DNA from: a bacterium
Lineage (GTDB): Bacteria > Oederibacteriota > CAKKQC01
Assembly: GCA_919901855.1 (NCBI GenBank)
Contig: CAKKQC010000001.1
Coordinates: forward strand, 265,741-329,740
Length of the DNA stretch: 64,000 nt
Direction: 5' to 3'
The position numbers were made by a program, and so were the translations under genes. Below the pieces are notes generated by a model, which had not been told where the DNA came from, searched no databases, and saw only the letters and a program-made list of their open reading frames with translations. Shown one piece after another: positions 16,592-29,350 of this stretch. Position 1 is the stretch's first letter. Each line of letters opens with the position of its first letter.

Positions 16592-17700
16592 GGGGCCGAG
16601 GGCTCCGCGTCCCGGTACCGCTCGAGGACGGCCTCGTCGACTTCCACCCCGAGCCCGGGCTCCGGCCCCAGATGCTGCGCGCCTGCGGTCATCCGCGCGC
16701 CGCCCGCGACCACGGGATCGGCTTCGAGCCCGAACGCGCCATCGAGGTCGATCCAGCGGACGTTGGCGAGCCCGAGCGCGACCGCAAGCCCGGCCGAGAT
16801 GGAAACCCGGGTCTCGATCATGCATCCGACCATGACCGGGACGCCGGCGGCCTCGGCCATCCGGACCATGAGCGCGGCCTCGTCGGGTCCGCCGCACTTC
16901 TGGAGCTTGACGTTCACGGCCTTCACGACGTTCCCGGCGAGCACGCGCGCGAGACTGGCCGGCCCGGTCACGGCTTCGTCGGCGGCCACGGGTACGGGGG
17001 AGCGACGGGCGACCTCGAACAGCCCCTCGAGGTTGACGGCGGCCACCGGCTGTTCGAGGAGCTCGACGCCGGCCGACCGAAGCCGGTCGGCGAAGTCGAG
17101 CGCTCCGGCGAGCGTATAGCCCTGGTTGGCGTCGGCGAGGAGCCGGGTCCCGGAGCCGAGCGCCTTGCGTACGGCAATGACCCGGGCGGCGTCCGCTGCC
17201 GGGTCGACGCCGACCTTGAGCTTGACGACGGGGAAGCCTGCGGCCACCGCGCTGCGCGCGGACGCAATGGTCGTGGCCTCGTCCGCCAGCCCGAGGGTAA
17301 GGCAGGCGGGAGCCGCCTCGCGGGCGCCGCCGAGCAGGCGGGCGAGCGGGAGCCCGAGGGCGCGGGCGCGCAGGTCGGCGAGCGCGGTGGAGGCCGCGCA
17401 GCGGGCCGAGGGCAGGGAGGCGAGGTCGCGCTGGAGCACGAGCCGAAGGACTTCGGCATCCATCGGGTCGGCGCAGACGAGCCGCTCGGTTGCCACGCGG
17501 CCGAGGGCTTCCCGGACGTCGCCCAGCCGCTCGCCCGTGACCTCGCGCACGGGTACCGCCTCGCCCCAGCCCAGCGTGCCGTCGTCGGCCTCGAGCCGGA
17601 GGAGGCACGCCCGGCACGCCGTGCGGGTGGCATAGGCGAGCACCAGGGGCGCGCGCATGGGGATCGCCACGGGGAAGACCGTGGCGCGGATGATCCGCAT
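16588..17700 (-). CDS. L-Ala-D/L-Glu epimerase (dipeptide epimerase)
   Basis: 370 residues, enolase superfamily. A capping domain comes first, then a TIM barrel with KLK (160-162, first acid/base lysine), metal ligands Asp190 (DANQGY), Glu216 (EQP) and Asp241 (ADE), and the second lysine in NVKLQK (263-268). The GCMIETRVSISAGLAVAL stretch is typical of L-Ala-D/L-Glu epimerases (YkfB/YcjG). It would convert L-Ala-D-Glu from murein peptides to L-Ala-L-Glu for reuse. Its coupling to a YkfC-like endopeptidase strongly supports this. It is the first gene of the three-gene unit, after a terminator that closes pnp. Confidence 0.9.
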   Translation of the reverse strand: MRIIRATVFPVAIPMRAPLVLAYATRTACRACLLRLEADDGTLGWGEAVPVREVTGERLGDVREALGRVATERLVCADPMDAEVLRLVLQRDLASLPSARCAASTALADLRARALGLPLARLLGGAREAAPACLTLGLADEATTIASARSAVAAGFPVVKLKVGVDPAADAARVIAVRKALGSGTRLLADANQGYTLAGALDFADRLRSAGVELLEQPVAAVNLEGLFEVARRSPVPVAADEAVTGPASLARVLAGNVVKAVNVKLQKCGGPDEAALMVRMAEAAGVPVMVGCMIETRVSISAGLAVALGLANVRWIDLDGAFGLEADPVVAGGARMTAGAQHLGPEPGLGVEVDEAVLERYRDAEPSAP

Positions 17701-17712
17701 GCCTTAGCTTGG

Positions 17713-17757
17713 CACAAAAGACGAACCGGCCGGAGGACAAAGCCCCCGGCCGGTTCG
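17713..17757 (-). terminator. Intrinsic terminator of pnp
   Basis: On the minus strand a 12-bp stem (CGAACCGGCCGG / CCGGCCGGTTCG, at 17746-17757 and 17722-17733) with a 12-base loop is followed by TCTTTTGT. It lies 28 bp after the pnp stop codon and 12 bp before the epimerase start. Confidence 0.85.
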
Positions 17758-17785
17758 GTTGTTATCGTTCGACAGGATGGGTGAC

Positions 17786-20629
17786 TTACCGGTTGCCGCC
17801 GTAGCCTCCGCCACGGTTCCCGCCGCCACCGGTTCCACCACCGCCACCGCCGTAGCCGCCGCGGCCACCACCACCGCCGCCATAGCCGCCACGACCACCA
17901 CCGCCACCGCCGTAGCCGCCGCGGCCACCACCACCGCCGCCATAGCCGCCACGACCACCACCACCTCCCCCGTAGCCACCGCGGCCACCACCACCGCCGC
18001 CTCCGTAGCCGGGACGACCACCACCGCCACCGCCGTAGCCACCGCGGCCGCCACCGCCGCCTCCGTAGCCACCACGGCCTCCGCCACCGCCGCCGTAGCC
18101 GGGGCGGCCACCACCACCGCCGCCATAGCCGCCACGACCGCGACCCCCGCCGCCACCACCACCACCGCCGTAGCCGCGGCCACCACCACCACCGCCGCCG
18201 CCCTGGCCTTGGCGAGGCGTCCCGGCTCCGTAGAACCCGCCGTACGAGCCGCGCCCGCCGCCGGACAGGGCCGGATCGTGGCTACGTTCGTGCGCGCCGG
18301 GTCCGGGCTGGGGCCCGTCCTCGTCGATGAACTCGTCGGGGTTCAGCGGCTCGGGCATCCCCTCGGGGGACGCCTGCGGCTCGGGTTCGCGCCGCGGTTC
18401 CTCGCGGCGACCCTCGTCGCGCGGGCGTTCGTCGCGCCGGCCCTCGTCCCGGCGACCCTCGTCGCGCGGACGGTCGTCGCGCCGGCCCTCATCGCCGCGG
18501 CTCTCGGAAGCTCCGCCCTCCTCGCGCCGCGGGGTTAGGTTCTCGTTCCCCTCCACGTCGCGCAGGGTCAGCCGGATCTTGCCGGTTCCGGCATCGACCT
18601 CGATCACCTTCACGCGCACCTCGTCGCCCTCCTTGAGGACGTCGGACGGGTGCCGGACGCGCTCGTGCGAGATCTGGGACACGTGGACGAGCCCGTCCGT
18701 GCCCGGCAGGATTTCGACGAATGCGCCGAAGTCCGTAATCTTCTGGACCTTGCCCACGTAGACGCGGCCGACCTCGGCCTCCTCGGTCATCGCCTTGATC
18801 ATGGCGACGGCCTTCGCCATCGTCTCCGCATTCTGCCCGACGACGAGGATGCGCCCCGTCTCGTCCAGGATCTCGATCTTCAGGCAGCCCGATTCCGCGA
18901 TGAGCTTCCGGATCGTCTTGCCGCCCGTGCCGATGACGCCGCCGATCTTGTCGGGCGGAATCTGGACCACCTCGACTCTGGGGGCGTGCGGCGAGAGCTC
19001 CGGCCGCGCGGCCGGGAGCGTCGCGTTCATGACGTCGAGGATCTTGAGCCGCGCGTCACGCGCCAGGCCCAGCCCCTCCGTGAGGGCGTCCAGGGCCACG
19101 CCGATCGTCTTGACGTCGAGCTGGATGGCCGTGACCCCGGTCACGGTGCCCGCGACCTTGAAGTCCATGTCGCCCATCCCGTCCTCGATCCCCTGAATGT
19201 CCGTGATCAGCGCGCGCTTGTCGCCGCGCGAGATCATGCCGATCGAAATGCCGGCGACGGCGGCCTTGATGGGCACGCCGGCGTCCATGAGGGCGAGCGA
19301 GGTGCCGCAGACCGTCGCCTGGGACGAGGAGCCGTTGGACTCCAGGATCTCGGACACGGCGCGGACCACGTACGTGAACTCCTCCTGCGTCGGGAGCACG
19401 CACCGGAGGGCCTTCTCCGCGAGCATCCCGTGACCGATGTCACGCCGGGACGGGCCGCGGTTCGGCTTGACCTCCCCGACGCTGTACGCGGGGAAGTTGT
19501 AATGCAGCATGAAGCGCTTGAAGCTCGTGCTCTCGAGCGTCTCCATCTTCTGCGCGTCGGCCTCGGTGCCGAGCGTGAGGGTCACGAGGGCCTGGGTCTG
19601 CCCGCGCTGGAAGATCGCGCTCCCGTGCGTGCGGGGGAGCACCCCGGTCACGCAGGAGACGGGACGCAGCTCGGTCCAGGCGCGGCCGTCGGGCCGCGAG
19701 CCGGAGTCGATGACCATGTCCCGGACGACTTCCCACTCGATTTCGGCGAGCACGCGCTCGACGTCGGAGCCCTGCTCGGGGAACTTCTTTGCGAAGGCGG
19801 CTTCCTGGTCGGCCTTGACCTTCTCGGTGCCCTCCTCGCGGGCCAGTTTGTCCGGGTTGGCGATCGCGGCCTTGAGCGGCGCGGTCGCGGCGGCGCGCAC
19901 GGCTTTGGCCACCGCCTCGTCGACCTGGGGCAGCTTGACCTCGGCCTTGGGCTTCCCCGCGGCCTTCCGGAGGTCCGTCTGCAGGCGGAGCAGGGGCGCG
20001 ATTTCCTTGCGCGCGAACTCGAGGGCGGCGGCGATCTCGGCCTCCGGCACCTGGAGGGCGCTGCCTTCGACCATCACGATCTTCTCCTCGTTGGCCGAGA
20101 CGATGAAGTCCAGGTCCGACGTCAGGAGCTGTTCGAGGGTCGGATTGGCGATGAGCTCGCCGGCCACGCGACCGACTCGGATGGCCGCGACGGGCCCGGC
20201 GAACGGGGTCGCCGAGAGGTGGAGGGCGGCGGCGGCGGCGTTGAGCGCCAGCACGTCGGGATCGTTGGCGCCGTCGGCGCAGAGGACGAGCACGTCCACC
20301 TGGACTTCGCGGCGCAGGGTCTCGTCGAACAGGGGGCGGAGCGTGCGGTCAATGAGCCGGCTCGTGAGCGTTTCCTTGTCGCGGGGCCTCGCCTCGCGCT
20401 TGAAGAACCCGCCCGGCACCTTGCCGCCCGCGTACATGCGCTCCCGGTAATCGACCATCAGGGGGAAGTAATCCTTGCCGGTGATGTCGGCCTTGGACAT
20501 CACGCACGCCGCCAGCACGACGGTTTCGCCGTACTGGGCGAGCACCGCGCCGCCAGCCTGGCGGGCGAGCGAGCCGGTGTCGAACGACAGGGGTCTCCCT
20601 GCAAATGTGATCTGAATCTTCTCAGCCAT
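17786..20629 (-). CDS. pnp: Polynucleotide phosphorylase with long RGG/glycine tail
   Basis: 947 residues, compared with about 700 for most PNPases. The core is normal: two RNase PH domains (including GDMDFKVAGT), a KH domain (IGGVIGTGGKTIRKL, about 555-570) and an S1 domain (about 618-690, ITDFGAFVEILPGTDGLVH). It degrades RNA 3'-5' by phosphorolysis. After S1 comes an acidic/basic segment of RRDE repeats (about 705-760), then about 160 residues that are nearly all Gly, Arg and Tyr in GGRGGY repeats, unlike typical PNPases. This resembles RGG RNA-binding or condensate-forming tails. The ATG at 20629 begins the conserved AEKIQITFAGRPL. It is downstream of rpsO, as in many bacteria. Confidence 0.97.
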   Translation of the reverse strand: MAEKIQITFAGRPLSFDTGSLARQAGGAVLAQYGETVVLAACVMSKADITGKDYFPLMVDYRERMYAGGKVPGGFFKREARPRDKETLTSRLIDRTLRPLFDETLRREVQVDVLVLCADGANDPDVLALNAAAAALHLSATPFAGPVAAIRVGRVAGELIANPTLEQLLTSDLDFIVSANEEKIVMVEGSALQVPEAEIAAALEFARKEIAPLLRLQTDLRKAAGKPKAEVKLPQVDEAVAKAVRAAATAPLKAAIANPDKLAREEGTEKVKADQEAAFAKKFPEQGSDVERVLAEIEWEVVRDMVIDSGSRPDGRAWTELRPVSCVTGVLPRTHGSAIFQRGQTQALVTLTLGTEADAQKMETLESTSFKRFMLHYNFPAYSVGEVKPNRGPSRRDIGHGMLAEKALRCVLPTQEEFTYVVRAVSEILESNGSSSQATVCGTSLALMDAGVPIKAAVAGISIGMISRGDKRALITDIQGIEDGMGDMDFKVAGTVTGVTAIQLDVKTIGVALDALTEGLGLARDARLKILDVMNATLPAARPELSPHAPRVEVVQIPPDKIGGVIGTGGKTIRKLIAESGCLKIEILDETGRILVVGQNAETMAKAVAMIKAMTEEAEVGRVYVGKVQKITDFGAFVEILPGTDGLVHVSQISHERVRHPSDVLKEGDEVRVKVIEVDAGTGKIRLTLRDVEGNENLTPRREEGGASESRGDEGRRDDRPRDEGRRDEGRRDERPRDEGRREEPRREPEPQASPEGMPEPLNPDEFIDEDGPQPGPGAHERSHDPALSGGGRGSYGGFYGAGTPRQGQGGGGGGGGRGYGGGGGGGGGRGRGGYGGGGGGRPGYGGGGGGRGGYGGGGGGRGGYGGGGGGRPGYGGGGGGGRGGYGGGGGGRGGYGGGGGGRGGYGGGGGGRGGYGGGGGGRGGYGGGGGGTGGGGNRGGGYGGNR
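17800..18265 (-). repeat. Low-complexity tandem repeat encoding the PNPase RGG tail
   Basis: About 460 bp of imperfect 24-30-bp units on the plus strand (CCACCGCCGCCGTAGCC with a variable GCGGCCACCAC part), coding on the minus strand for GGRGGYGGGG and GGRPGYGGGG. Units differ mainly at third positions, so the array may change length by slippage yet keep frame. Confidence 0.9.
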
Positions 20630-20659
20630 GGGTACGTCAGTCTCCTTTGTGCGTCCGGG

Positions 20660-20743
20660 CCCCGTCGCCTTAGAGGGCGTCCTTACGGGGATCCCGCGAT
20701 CGCTTGTGTCATCTTCATGGCCCGGGCCCTCCGTCCTGGAGGG
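20660..20743 (-). promoter_or_regulatory. Two stem-loops in the rpsO-pnp intergenic transcript
   Basis: Stem-loop 1 (20660-20690): CCCCGT pairs with ACGGGG, enclosing CGCC/GGCG. Stem-loop 2 (20727-20743): CCCTCC pairs with GGAGGG. Stem-loop 2 follows the rpsO stop by 12 bp and lacks a U-tract; stem-loop 1 lies in the pnp leader. In enteric bacteria the same junction carries a terminator and an RNase III site through which PNPase limits its own expression. A similar role here is inference. Confidence 0.5.
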
Positions 20744-20755
20744 TCAGGGGCCGGT

Positions 20756-21025
20756 TTATTTGCGCAGGCCCAGCTTGTCGAGGACGGCCCGGTACCGCTC
20801 GAAGTTATGCACCTTCAAGTAGTTGAGGAGCCGCCGACGCTGGTTCAGGAGCTTCAAGAGCCCCCGCCGCGACGCATGGTCCTTGCCATGCACCTTGAAA
20901 TGTTCCGTCAGCATCTCGATCCGCTTCGTGAGGATGGCCACCTGCACCTCAGGTGAGCCGGTGTCCTTGTCATGGACGCGGTGCTGGACGATCAGGTTCT
21001 GCTTCTGGTCTTTCGGAAGAGGCAT
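20756..21025 (-). CDS. rpsO: 30S ribosomal protein S15
   Basis: 89 residues, the family length, with the conserved core [16 protein letters not shown] and the [16 protein letters not shown] segment. S15 binds the three-way junction of 16S rRNA early in small-subunit assembly. AAGGAGAA lies 12 bp before the ATG. A promoter is visible upstream (21103-21132), and pnp follows on the same strand, the common rpsO-pnp arrangement. Confidence 0.98.
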   Translation of the reverse strand: MPLPKDQKQNLIVQHRVHDKDTGSPEVQVAILTKRIEMLTEHFKVHGKDHASRRGLLKLLNQRRRLLNYLKVHNFERYRAVLDKLGLRK

Positions 21026-21102
21026 CCTTGAGTTGTTCTCCTTCGTTGAAACTTCCCGCCGACGGAGCCGTATGCCATTCGGTCTCCCCAGCGCGATAGC
21101 TC

Positions 21103-21132
21103 ATGGTAGCCGTCCCGGTCCTCCCTTGTCAA
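21103..21132 (-). promoter_or_regulatory. rpsO promoter
   Basis: On the minus strand, TTGACA (21132-21127), an 18-bp spacer and TACCAT (21108-21103). The predicted start is near 21096, giving a leader of about 70 nt that could hold an S15 control site. Confidence 0.6.
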
Positions 21133-21167
21133 CGGAGGGGTCGAATGGCGGCCAAAAGCGTCGCGGG

Positions 21168-22619
21168 TCAGCTTGGGGGCCTCCGCGTCCCCAGACGCCA
21201 GCGCAGGATCTGGAGTGCGAGCGCGATCCCGCCACGCACGAGCTGCCAGACTTCGAGGGCATTCGAAGCGTGTTTCAGCATGCGCCACACCTGACCCGGC
21301 CGGCCGTAAAACCGGCGGTTGGCGTCCGCGACGACGCGCTCGAGCGGCGGCAGGCCCTGAACCTGGACCGCGGCGTGCGGCCCCACGGCGACCCAGTCCT
21401 CCCAGCGCACGCGGTCCAGCGGGGGGCCCGCCTCGCCGAAACAGGCGCGGTACGCCTCGGTGCCCGGGTAGGGGACCATCATATTGAAGAACGCGAGGGC
21501 GGGGTTCAGCTCCTGCGCGAACCGGACCGTGCGCTCGGCGCTCGCGGGCGTCTCCCCGGGACTCCCGAAGACGAAGAAGCACTGGGTCTTGAATCCCAGG
21601 TCGTTCGCCCAGCCGACTGCCTGCCGCATCTGGTCCAGGGTTTCGTTCTTGTGCATCGCGCGCAGCACGTCGGGGTCGCCGGACTCGATCCCGAATCCGA
21701 CCGAGTAGCAGCCCGCGCGATTCATGAGGGCGAGGAGGTCGCGCGTGACGCCGTCCGCGCGCGCGAAGCAGAACCACGAGATGCGCAGATTCCGTTGCAG
21801 GATCAGCTCGCAGATTGCCACGTCACGGGCCCGGTCCGTCGTGAACGCGTCGTCGTTGTAGATGATCTGGTCCACGCCCTGCGTCCGGACGAGGTGCTCG
21901 ATCTCGCCGACCACGTATTCGGGCGAGTGCCGCCGGAATCCGCGGCCCAGGACGACGTGGGAGGCGCAGAACGTGCACGGGTAGGGACATCCGCGGCTCG
22001 AGATCGCGGTCGTGGCCCGCCGTCCGCGGCGGTTGTGCGCGTGCGGGACGTAGTCGCGGAAGTCCACGAGGTCCCGCGCGGGGAAGGGGAGGCTGTCGAG
22101 GTCCCGGATCCAAGGCCGCATGGCGTTGACCCGCACCGCGTCGCCGTCCCGGAAGGCGATGCCCGGGACCGCCCGGAGGACATCCGGGGACAGGGGCCCC
22201 TGGGCGAGCCGGGACGCGAGGTCGACCATGGTCTCCTCCCCCTCGCCCAGCCCCACGAGGTCGATCCCGGGCGCCTGGGCCAGGACCGCGGCCGGCAGGG
22301 CGGTGGCGTGGACGCCGCCGAGGATCGTGACCGCCTCGGGCACCGCGGCCCGGGCCACGGCGGCCAGCCGCCGGGCCGCCGGGAAGGAGGGGGTGGCGCA
22401 GGTGATTCCGACCAACAGGGGCCCGAAGGCCCGGAGCCGGGCCGCGAGGGCGTCGTCCGGCAGGCGGCGGGCCTCGGGGTCGAGGAGGATGACCTCGTGG
22501 CCTGCCCGCCGGAGAACGGCGCCGAGGTACCCCAGCCCGAGCGGGAAGTATCGCCCGGAGGCGGACTTCAGGGGGCCGTAGGCCGCGGCGTAGGGCGCAT
22601 TGATCAGCGCGACCCGCAT
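21168..22619 (-). CDS. B12-binding-domain radical SAM protein
   Basis: 483 residues. The N-terminal cobalamin-binding-like Rossmann domain (about 1-140: MRVALINAP, GYLGAVLRRAGHEVILLD, ITILGGVHAT-type segment) lacks an obvious DxHxxG histidine motif. A radical SAM core has Cys211, Cys215 and Cys218 in CPYPCTFC, and GIESGDPDVL later. Relatives are BchE-like methyltransferases or cyclases acting on lipids, hopanoids or natural products. The reaction cannot be assigned. The ATG at 22619 starts the conserved domain, and a perfect TATAAT lies only 14 bp upstream, so the mRNA may be nearly leaderless. Confidence 0.85.
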   Translation of the reverse strand: MRVALINAPYAAAYGPLKSASGRYFPLGLGYLGAVLRRAGHEVILLDPEARRLPDDALAARLRAFGPLLVGITCATPSFPAARRLAAVARAAVPEAVTILGGVHATALPAAVLAQAPGIDLVGLGEGEETMVDLASRLAQGPLSPDVLRAVPGIAFRDGDAVRVNAMRPWIRDLDSLPFPARDLVDFRDYVPHAHNRRGRRATTAISSRGCPYPCTFCASHVVLGRGFRRHSPEYVVGEIEHLVRTQGVDQIIYNDDAFTTDRARDVAICELILQRNLRISWFCFARADGVTRDLLALMNRAGCYSVGFGIESGDPDVLRAMHKNETLDQMRQAVGWANDLGFKTQCFFVFGSPGETPASAERTVRFAQELNPALAFFNMMVPYPGTEAYRACFGEAGPPLDRVRWEDWVAVGPHAAVQVQGLPPLERVVADANRRFYGRPGQVWRMLKHASNALEVWQLVRGGIALALQILRWRLGTRRPPS

Positions 22620-22633
22620 GGCTGGCGTAATAG

Positions 22634-22639
22634 ATTATA
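22634..22639 (-). promoter_or_regulatory. -10 element of the radical SAM gene, nearly leaderless
   Basis: A perfect TATAAT on the minus strand, 14 bp before the ATG. Transcription should begin about 6 nt before the start codon. A -35 element at the expected distance is weak (GGCACA). Confidence 0.5.
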
Positions 22640-22650
22640 GAAAAGGGGGT

Positions 22651-22680
22651 TTGCCTTGTGCCGGCAGGGTCCGGTAAAAT
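22651..22680 (+). promoter_or_regulatory. recF promoter
   Basis: TTGCCT (22651-22656), an 18-bp spacer and TAAAAT (22675-22680), facing recF. The leader would be about 70 nt. It overlaps the upstream area of the divergent radical SAM promoter. Confidence 0.55.
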
Positions 22681-23791
22681 GAAAAATGCATATGGCGCAA
22701 GCACTTTCCCGGTCGATGGCCGGTTTTTCCGGTCTCGTCGGATAACCCGAACCTCATGCCCCTCGCGTCGCTCAAGCTCACCTGTTTTCGCGGCTACGAG
22801 TCGGCGAGCGTGGACCTCGGGCCGGGGCTCACGCTCTTCGTCGGGGACAACGCCCAGGGTAAGACGAACCTCCTGCGTGCGGCCGAGGTCCTCGGGTTGG
22901 GCGCGGCGCCCGAAGCCGCGGCCGGCGATCTCGTGCGCTGGGGCGCCGCCGCCGGCTCGATCGAGGGGCGAATCGCGACGGACGAAGACGTCGCCCCTGT
23001 CCGCCTCGTCGTCGGACTTGCCCGCGGGGGCCTCCGGCTTGCCCTGAACGGGAAGATGGCTCCGCGGCCCCGCTGGATCGGGCTGTGCCCCGTGCTCTTC
23101 GTCGGGCCCGAGGACCGCGACCAGGTTACGGGGCCGCCGTCCGCGCGCCGGGCCCTCCTCGATGAACTGCTCGAGCAGGGCGAGCCCCGGTACCTGGCCG
23201 CGTTGCGGGAGTACCGGCGGGCCCTGCGCCAGCGGAACCGGGCCCTCGGGGATCAAGAATCCCAGGACGGCGAGATCGAGATCTGGGAGGAGCCGATGGC
23301 CCGCGCGGGCGGGGTCCTGCTCGCGCACCGCGTCCGCGCGCTCGACCAGCTCGGGCCTCGCGCGGCGGCGTGGCACCGCGAGCTCGCGGGCGGGGACGCG
23401 GACCGCGGGCTCGGGCTCGCGTACCAGAGCGGCGTGGCGGCGCCGGCCGGGAGCGGCGCCGAGGCTTGGGGGGCGGCCCTGGCGGACGCCCTGGCGGCCG
23501 GCCGGCTCCGGGACCGGGCTGTCGGCACCACGCTGACGGGGCCGCACCGGGACGAGGTGGCCATCGCGCTCGCGGGCCATCCGCTCAAGGGTTCGGGGTC
23601 CTCGGGCGAGATCTGGACCGCGATCCTCGCCCTCGCGCTGGCCAGCGCGGAGGCGCTGTCGAGCCGGCTCGGCCGCCTCCCCGTACTCCTGCTCGACGAC
23701 GTGCTGGCGGCGCTGGACCGGACGCGGTGCGATCGCCTGCTCGGGATCGCGGCGAGCCTGCCCCAGGTTCTGCTGACGGCGACGACGGTGT

Positions 23792-23815
23792 CGGGAGCTG
23801 CAGGAGCAGCTCCCG
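23792..23815. repeat. Perfect hairpin repeat inside recF
   Basis: CGGGAGCTGC and GCAGCTCCCG around loop AGGA: a 10-bp stem and 4-base loop, in frame, coding for low-complexity Gly/Ala residues. It resembles in architecture the hairpins at 47417-47440 and 59782-59820. Confidence 0.7.
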
Positions 23816-23885
23816 CGGCCGCGACCTGGACGGTCCGGAACCACGCGCTCGAGCGGCTTGGGACCGGGCGGGAACGGGATGACGG

Positions 23886-26805
<2,920 letters not shown>

Positions 26806-26815
26806 GCGGGACCCG

Positions 26816-29350
26816 ATGGGACGATTGAGCCGACGCAAGCACAAGCCGGCCGCGGGGCCGGCCGCCCGGGCCGGGAAGAAGGCGGGGTCGGCCCAGCTCG
26901 AGCTCCCGGTGGTGCCGGGCGGGAAGCTCGCGCTCACGGTGGAGAACGTCGACATCGAGGACGAGATGAAGTCCTCGTACATCGACTACGCGATGAGCGT
27001 CATCATCGGCCGGGCGCTCCCCGACATCCGCGACGGTCTCAAGCCCGTTCAGCGCCGGATCCTCTACCAGATGCACGACATGGGGGCGACGCACGAGAAG
27101 CCCTTCAAGAAGTCCGCCCTCATCGTCGGCGACGTGATGGGCAAGCTCCACCCGCACGGCTCGGACCCCATCTACGAGAGCCAGGTGCGCATGGCCCAGG
27201 ACTTCTGGACCCGCTACCCGCTCGTGCAGGGGCAGGGGAACTACGGGAGCATGGACGGCGACCCGCCCGCGGCGATGCGGTACACGGAGTGCCGGCTCGC
27301 CTCGATCGCAACCCTCGTGCTCGCGGACATCGGCGAGGAGACCGTGGACTTCATCCCGAGCTACGACAACTCCCGCACCGAGCCCGTCGTCCTGCCCACG
27401 CAGGTGCCGCTCCTCCTCGCGAACGGGACGTCCGGCATCGCGGTCGGAATGGCGACGAACATTCCGCCGCACAATCTCAGCGAACTGTCCGACGCGCTGA
27501 TCCTCCTCCTCGAGAGCAAGGATGCCACGCTGCCTGAGCTCATGAAGGTCCTGCCCGGTCCAGACTTCCCCGGAGGCGGGCTCATCCTGGGCCGCGAGGG
27601 CATCAAGGACGCGTACGCGACGGGCCGCGGGAGCATCCAGATGCAGGCGCGGGTCGGCATCGAGGAGATGAAGGGCGACCGCCAGCGCATCGTCGTGACC
27701 GAGCTGCCGTACCAGGTCAACAAGGCCCAGCTCATCACGCACATCGCCGAGCTGGCGAAGGCGAAGACGATCGAGGGCATCTCCGACCTCCGCGACGAGT
27801 CGGACCGCGACGGCGTCCGGATCGTGATCGAGGTGGGCCGCGGCGAAATGCCGCAGGTGATCCTCAATCGCCTCTACAAGCACACGGAACTGCGGACGTC
27901 GTTCGGCGTGATCATGCTCGCGATCTCGCACGGCCAGCCGCGGATCCAGGGGCTCAAGGGGATCCTCGAGGAGTTCATCGCGCACCGGAAGGACGTCGTC
28001 GTGCGCCGCACGCGGTTCCAGCTCGCGCGGGCCGAGGCGCGGGCGCACATCCTCGAAGGGCTCAAGAAGGCGGTCTCGGCGCTCGAGCGGGTCATCAAGC
28101 TCATCCGCAACTCGAAGGGCCCGGATGACGCCCGGGTCGGGCTCATGAAGCTCCTGCGCATCGACGCGCTCCAGGCGCAGGCGATCCTGGACCTCCGGCT
28201 CGCCCAGCTTTCGCAGCTCGAGCGGCTGAAGCTCGACGAGGAGTACCGGGAGACGCTGAAGACGATCGCCCGGCTCAAGGGGATTCTCGATTCGGAGCGG
28301 CGGGTCCGCGAGGTCATCAAGGACGAGCTCGAGGAGCTGAAGAAGCGTTTCGGCGACCCGCGGCGGACCGAGATCACGGGGGCGGCGCCGGAGGAGATGA
28401 AGATGGAGGACCTCGTCCCGAAGGAGGAGGTCGTCATCTCGGTCTCGCACGCCGGCTACGTCAAGCGCCAGCCGCTCGAGCAGTACCGGTCGCAGAAGCG
28501 CGGCGGCAAGGGCGTAACGGGCGCGGAGACGAAGGAGGAGGACTGGCTCGAGGAGCTCTTCATCGCGGACACGCACGCGGACCTCCTGTTCTTCACGAAC
28601 CTGGGCCGCGTCTTCTGGCTCAAGGCCTACCAGGTGCCCGAGGCCGGCCGGTACGCGCGGGGCAAGGCTCTCGTGAACCTCCTCAAGTTCCAGGAGGCCG
28701 AGCGCGTCTGCGCCTCGATCGCGGTCTCCAAGTTCCGGGACAACGACTGGCTGACCATGGCCACGCGGATGGGCAACGTGAAGCGCATCGCGCTGACGGA
28801 GTTCCAGAGCGCCCAGTCGCGCGGCGTCAAGGCGATCAGCATCCGCAAGGGCGACGAGCTGATCGGCGTGGGGCAGTCCGGCGGGACGCACGAGGTCGTG
28901 TTCGCGACGGCGCACGGCAAGGCCATCCGGTTCAAGGAGAAGCAGGTGCGGGCGATGGGGCGGTCCGCGGGCGGCGTCCGCGGCATTTCGCTGGCCAAGG
29001 GCGACCGCGTCGTCGGGATGGCGCTCACGGACGGCAAGGGCGCCCTGCTGACGGTGGCCGAGCACGGTTTCGGCAAGCGCACGCCCATGACCCAGTACCG
29101 GGTGACGGGGCGTGGCGGCAAGGGCATCGCGAACCTCAAGGTGACCGACAAGACGGGCCCCGTGGTCGCGGTCCTGCGCGTCGACGACGAGGACGAGGTG
29201 ATGCTTACGACCGCGAAGGGCATCTTCCTGCGGTCGAAGGTCGGTGACGTGCGCGTGATCGGCCGGAACGCCCAGGGCGTCCACCTGATCCGGCTGGAGC
29301 CGGGCGACAAGCTGGTGGCGGCCGCGCGGCTTGCGAGGGAGGACGCGTGA
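26816..29350 (+). CDS. gyrA: DNA gyrase subunit A
   Basis: 844 residues. Catalytic Tyr156 is in AAMRYTE, and the C-terminal wrapping domain has the GyrA box QKRGGKG (from 560), so this is gyrase rather than topoisomerase IV. The ATG at 26816 is chosen after gyrB. It gives a basic Arg/Lys/Ala-rich extension of about 45 residues before [24 protein letters not shown]. The quinolone-determining loop reads [11 protein letters not shown] (112-122) rather than the usual HPHGDSAVYD. The stop overlaps the GTG of the next gene by 4 bp. Confidence 0.97.
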   Translation: MGRLSRRKHKPAAGPAARAGKKAGSAQLELPVVPGGKLALTVENVDIEDEMKSSYIDYAMSVIIGRALPDIRDGLKPVQRRILYQMHDMGATHEKPFKKSALIVGDVMGKLHPHGSDPIYESQVRMAQDFWTRYPLVQGQGNYGSMDGDPPAAMRYTECRLASIATLVLADIGEETVDFIPSYDNSRTEPVVLPTQVPLLLANGTSGIAVGMATNIPPHNLSELSDALILLLESKDATLPELMKVLPGPDFPGGGLILGREGIKDAYATGRGSIQMQARVGIEEMKGDRQRIVVTELPYQVNKAQLITHIAELAKAKTIEGISDLRDESDRDGVRIVIEVGRGEMPQVILNRLYKHTELRTSFGVIMLAISHGQPRIQGLKGILEEFIAHRKDVVVRRTRFQLARAEARAHILEGLKKAVSALERVIKLIRNSKGPDDARVGLMKLLRIDALQAQAILDLRLAQLSQLERLKLDEEYRETLKTIARLKGILDSERRVREVIKDELEELKKRFGDPRRTEITGAAPEEMKMEDLVPKEEVVISVSHAGYVKRQPLEQYRSQKRGGKGVTGAETKEEDWLEELFIADTHADLLFFTNLGRVFWLKAYQVPEAGRYARGKALVNLLKFQEAERVCASIAVSKFRDNDWLTMATRMGNVKRIALTEFQSAQSRGVKAISIRKGDELIGVGQSGGTHEVVFATAHGKAIRFKEKQVRAMGRSAGGVRGISLAKGDRVVGMALTDGKGALLTVAEHGFGKRTPMTQYRVTGRGGKGIANLKVTDKTGPVVAVLRVDDEDEVMLTTAKGIFLRSKVGDVRVIGRNAQGVHLIRLEPGDKLVAAARLAREDA

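Noticed and set aside
17800-18265. CRISPR or satellite of non-coding origin
   Set aside because: It keeps the pnp frame and encodes a regular Gly/Arg/Tyr tail.
17759-18538. A 259-residue Ala/Thr-rich frame on the plus strand
   Set aside because: It is the opposite strand of the PNPase glycine-tail repeats.
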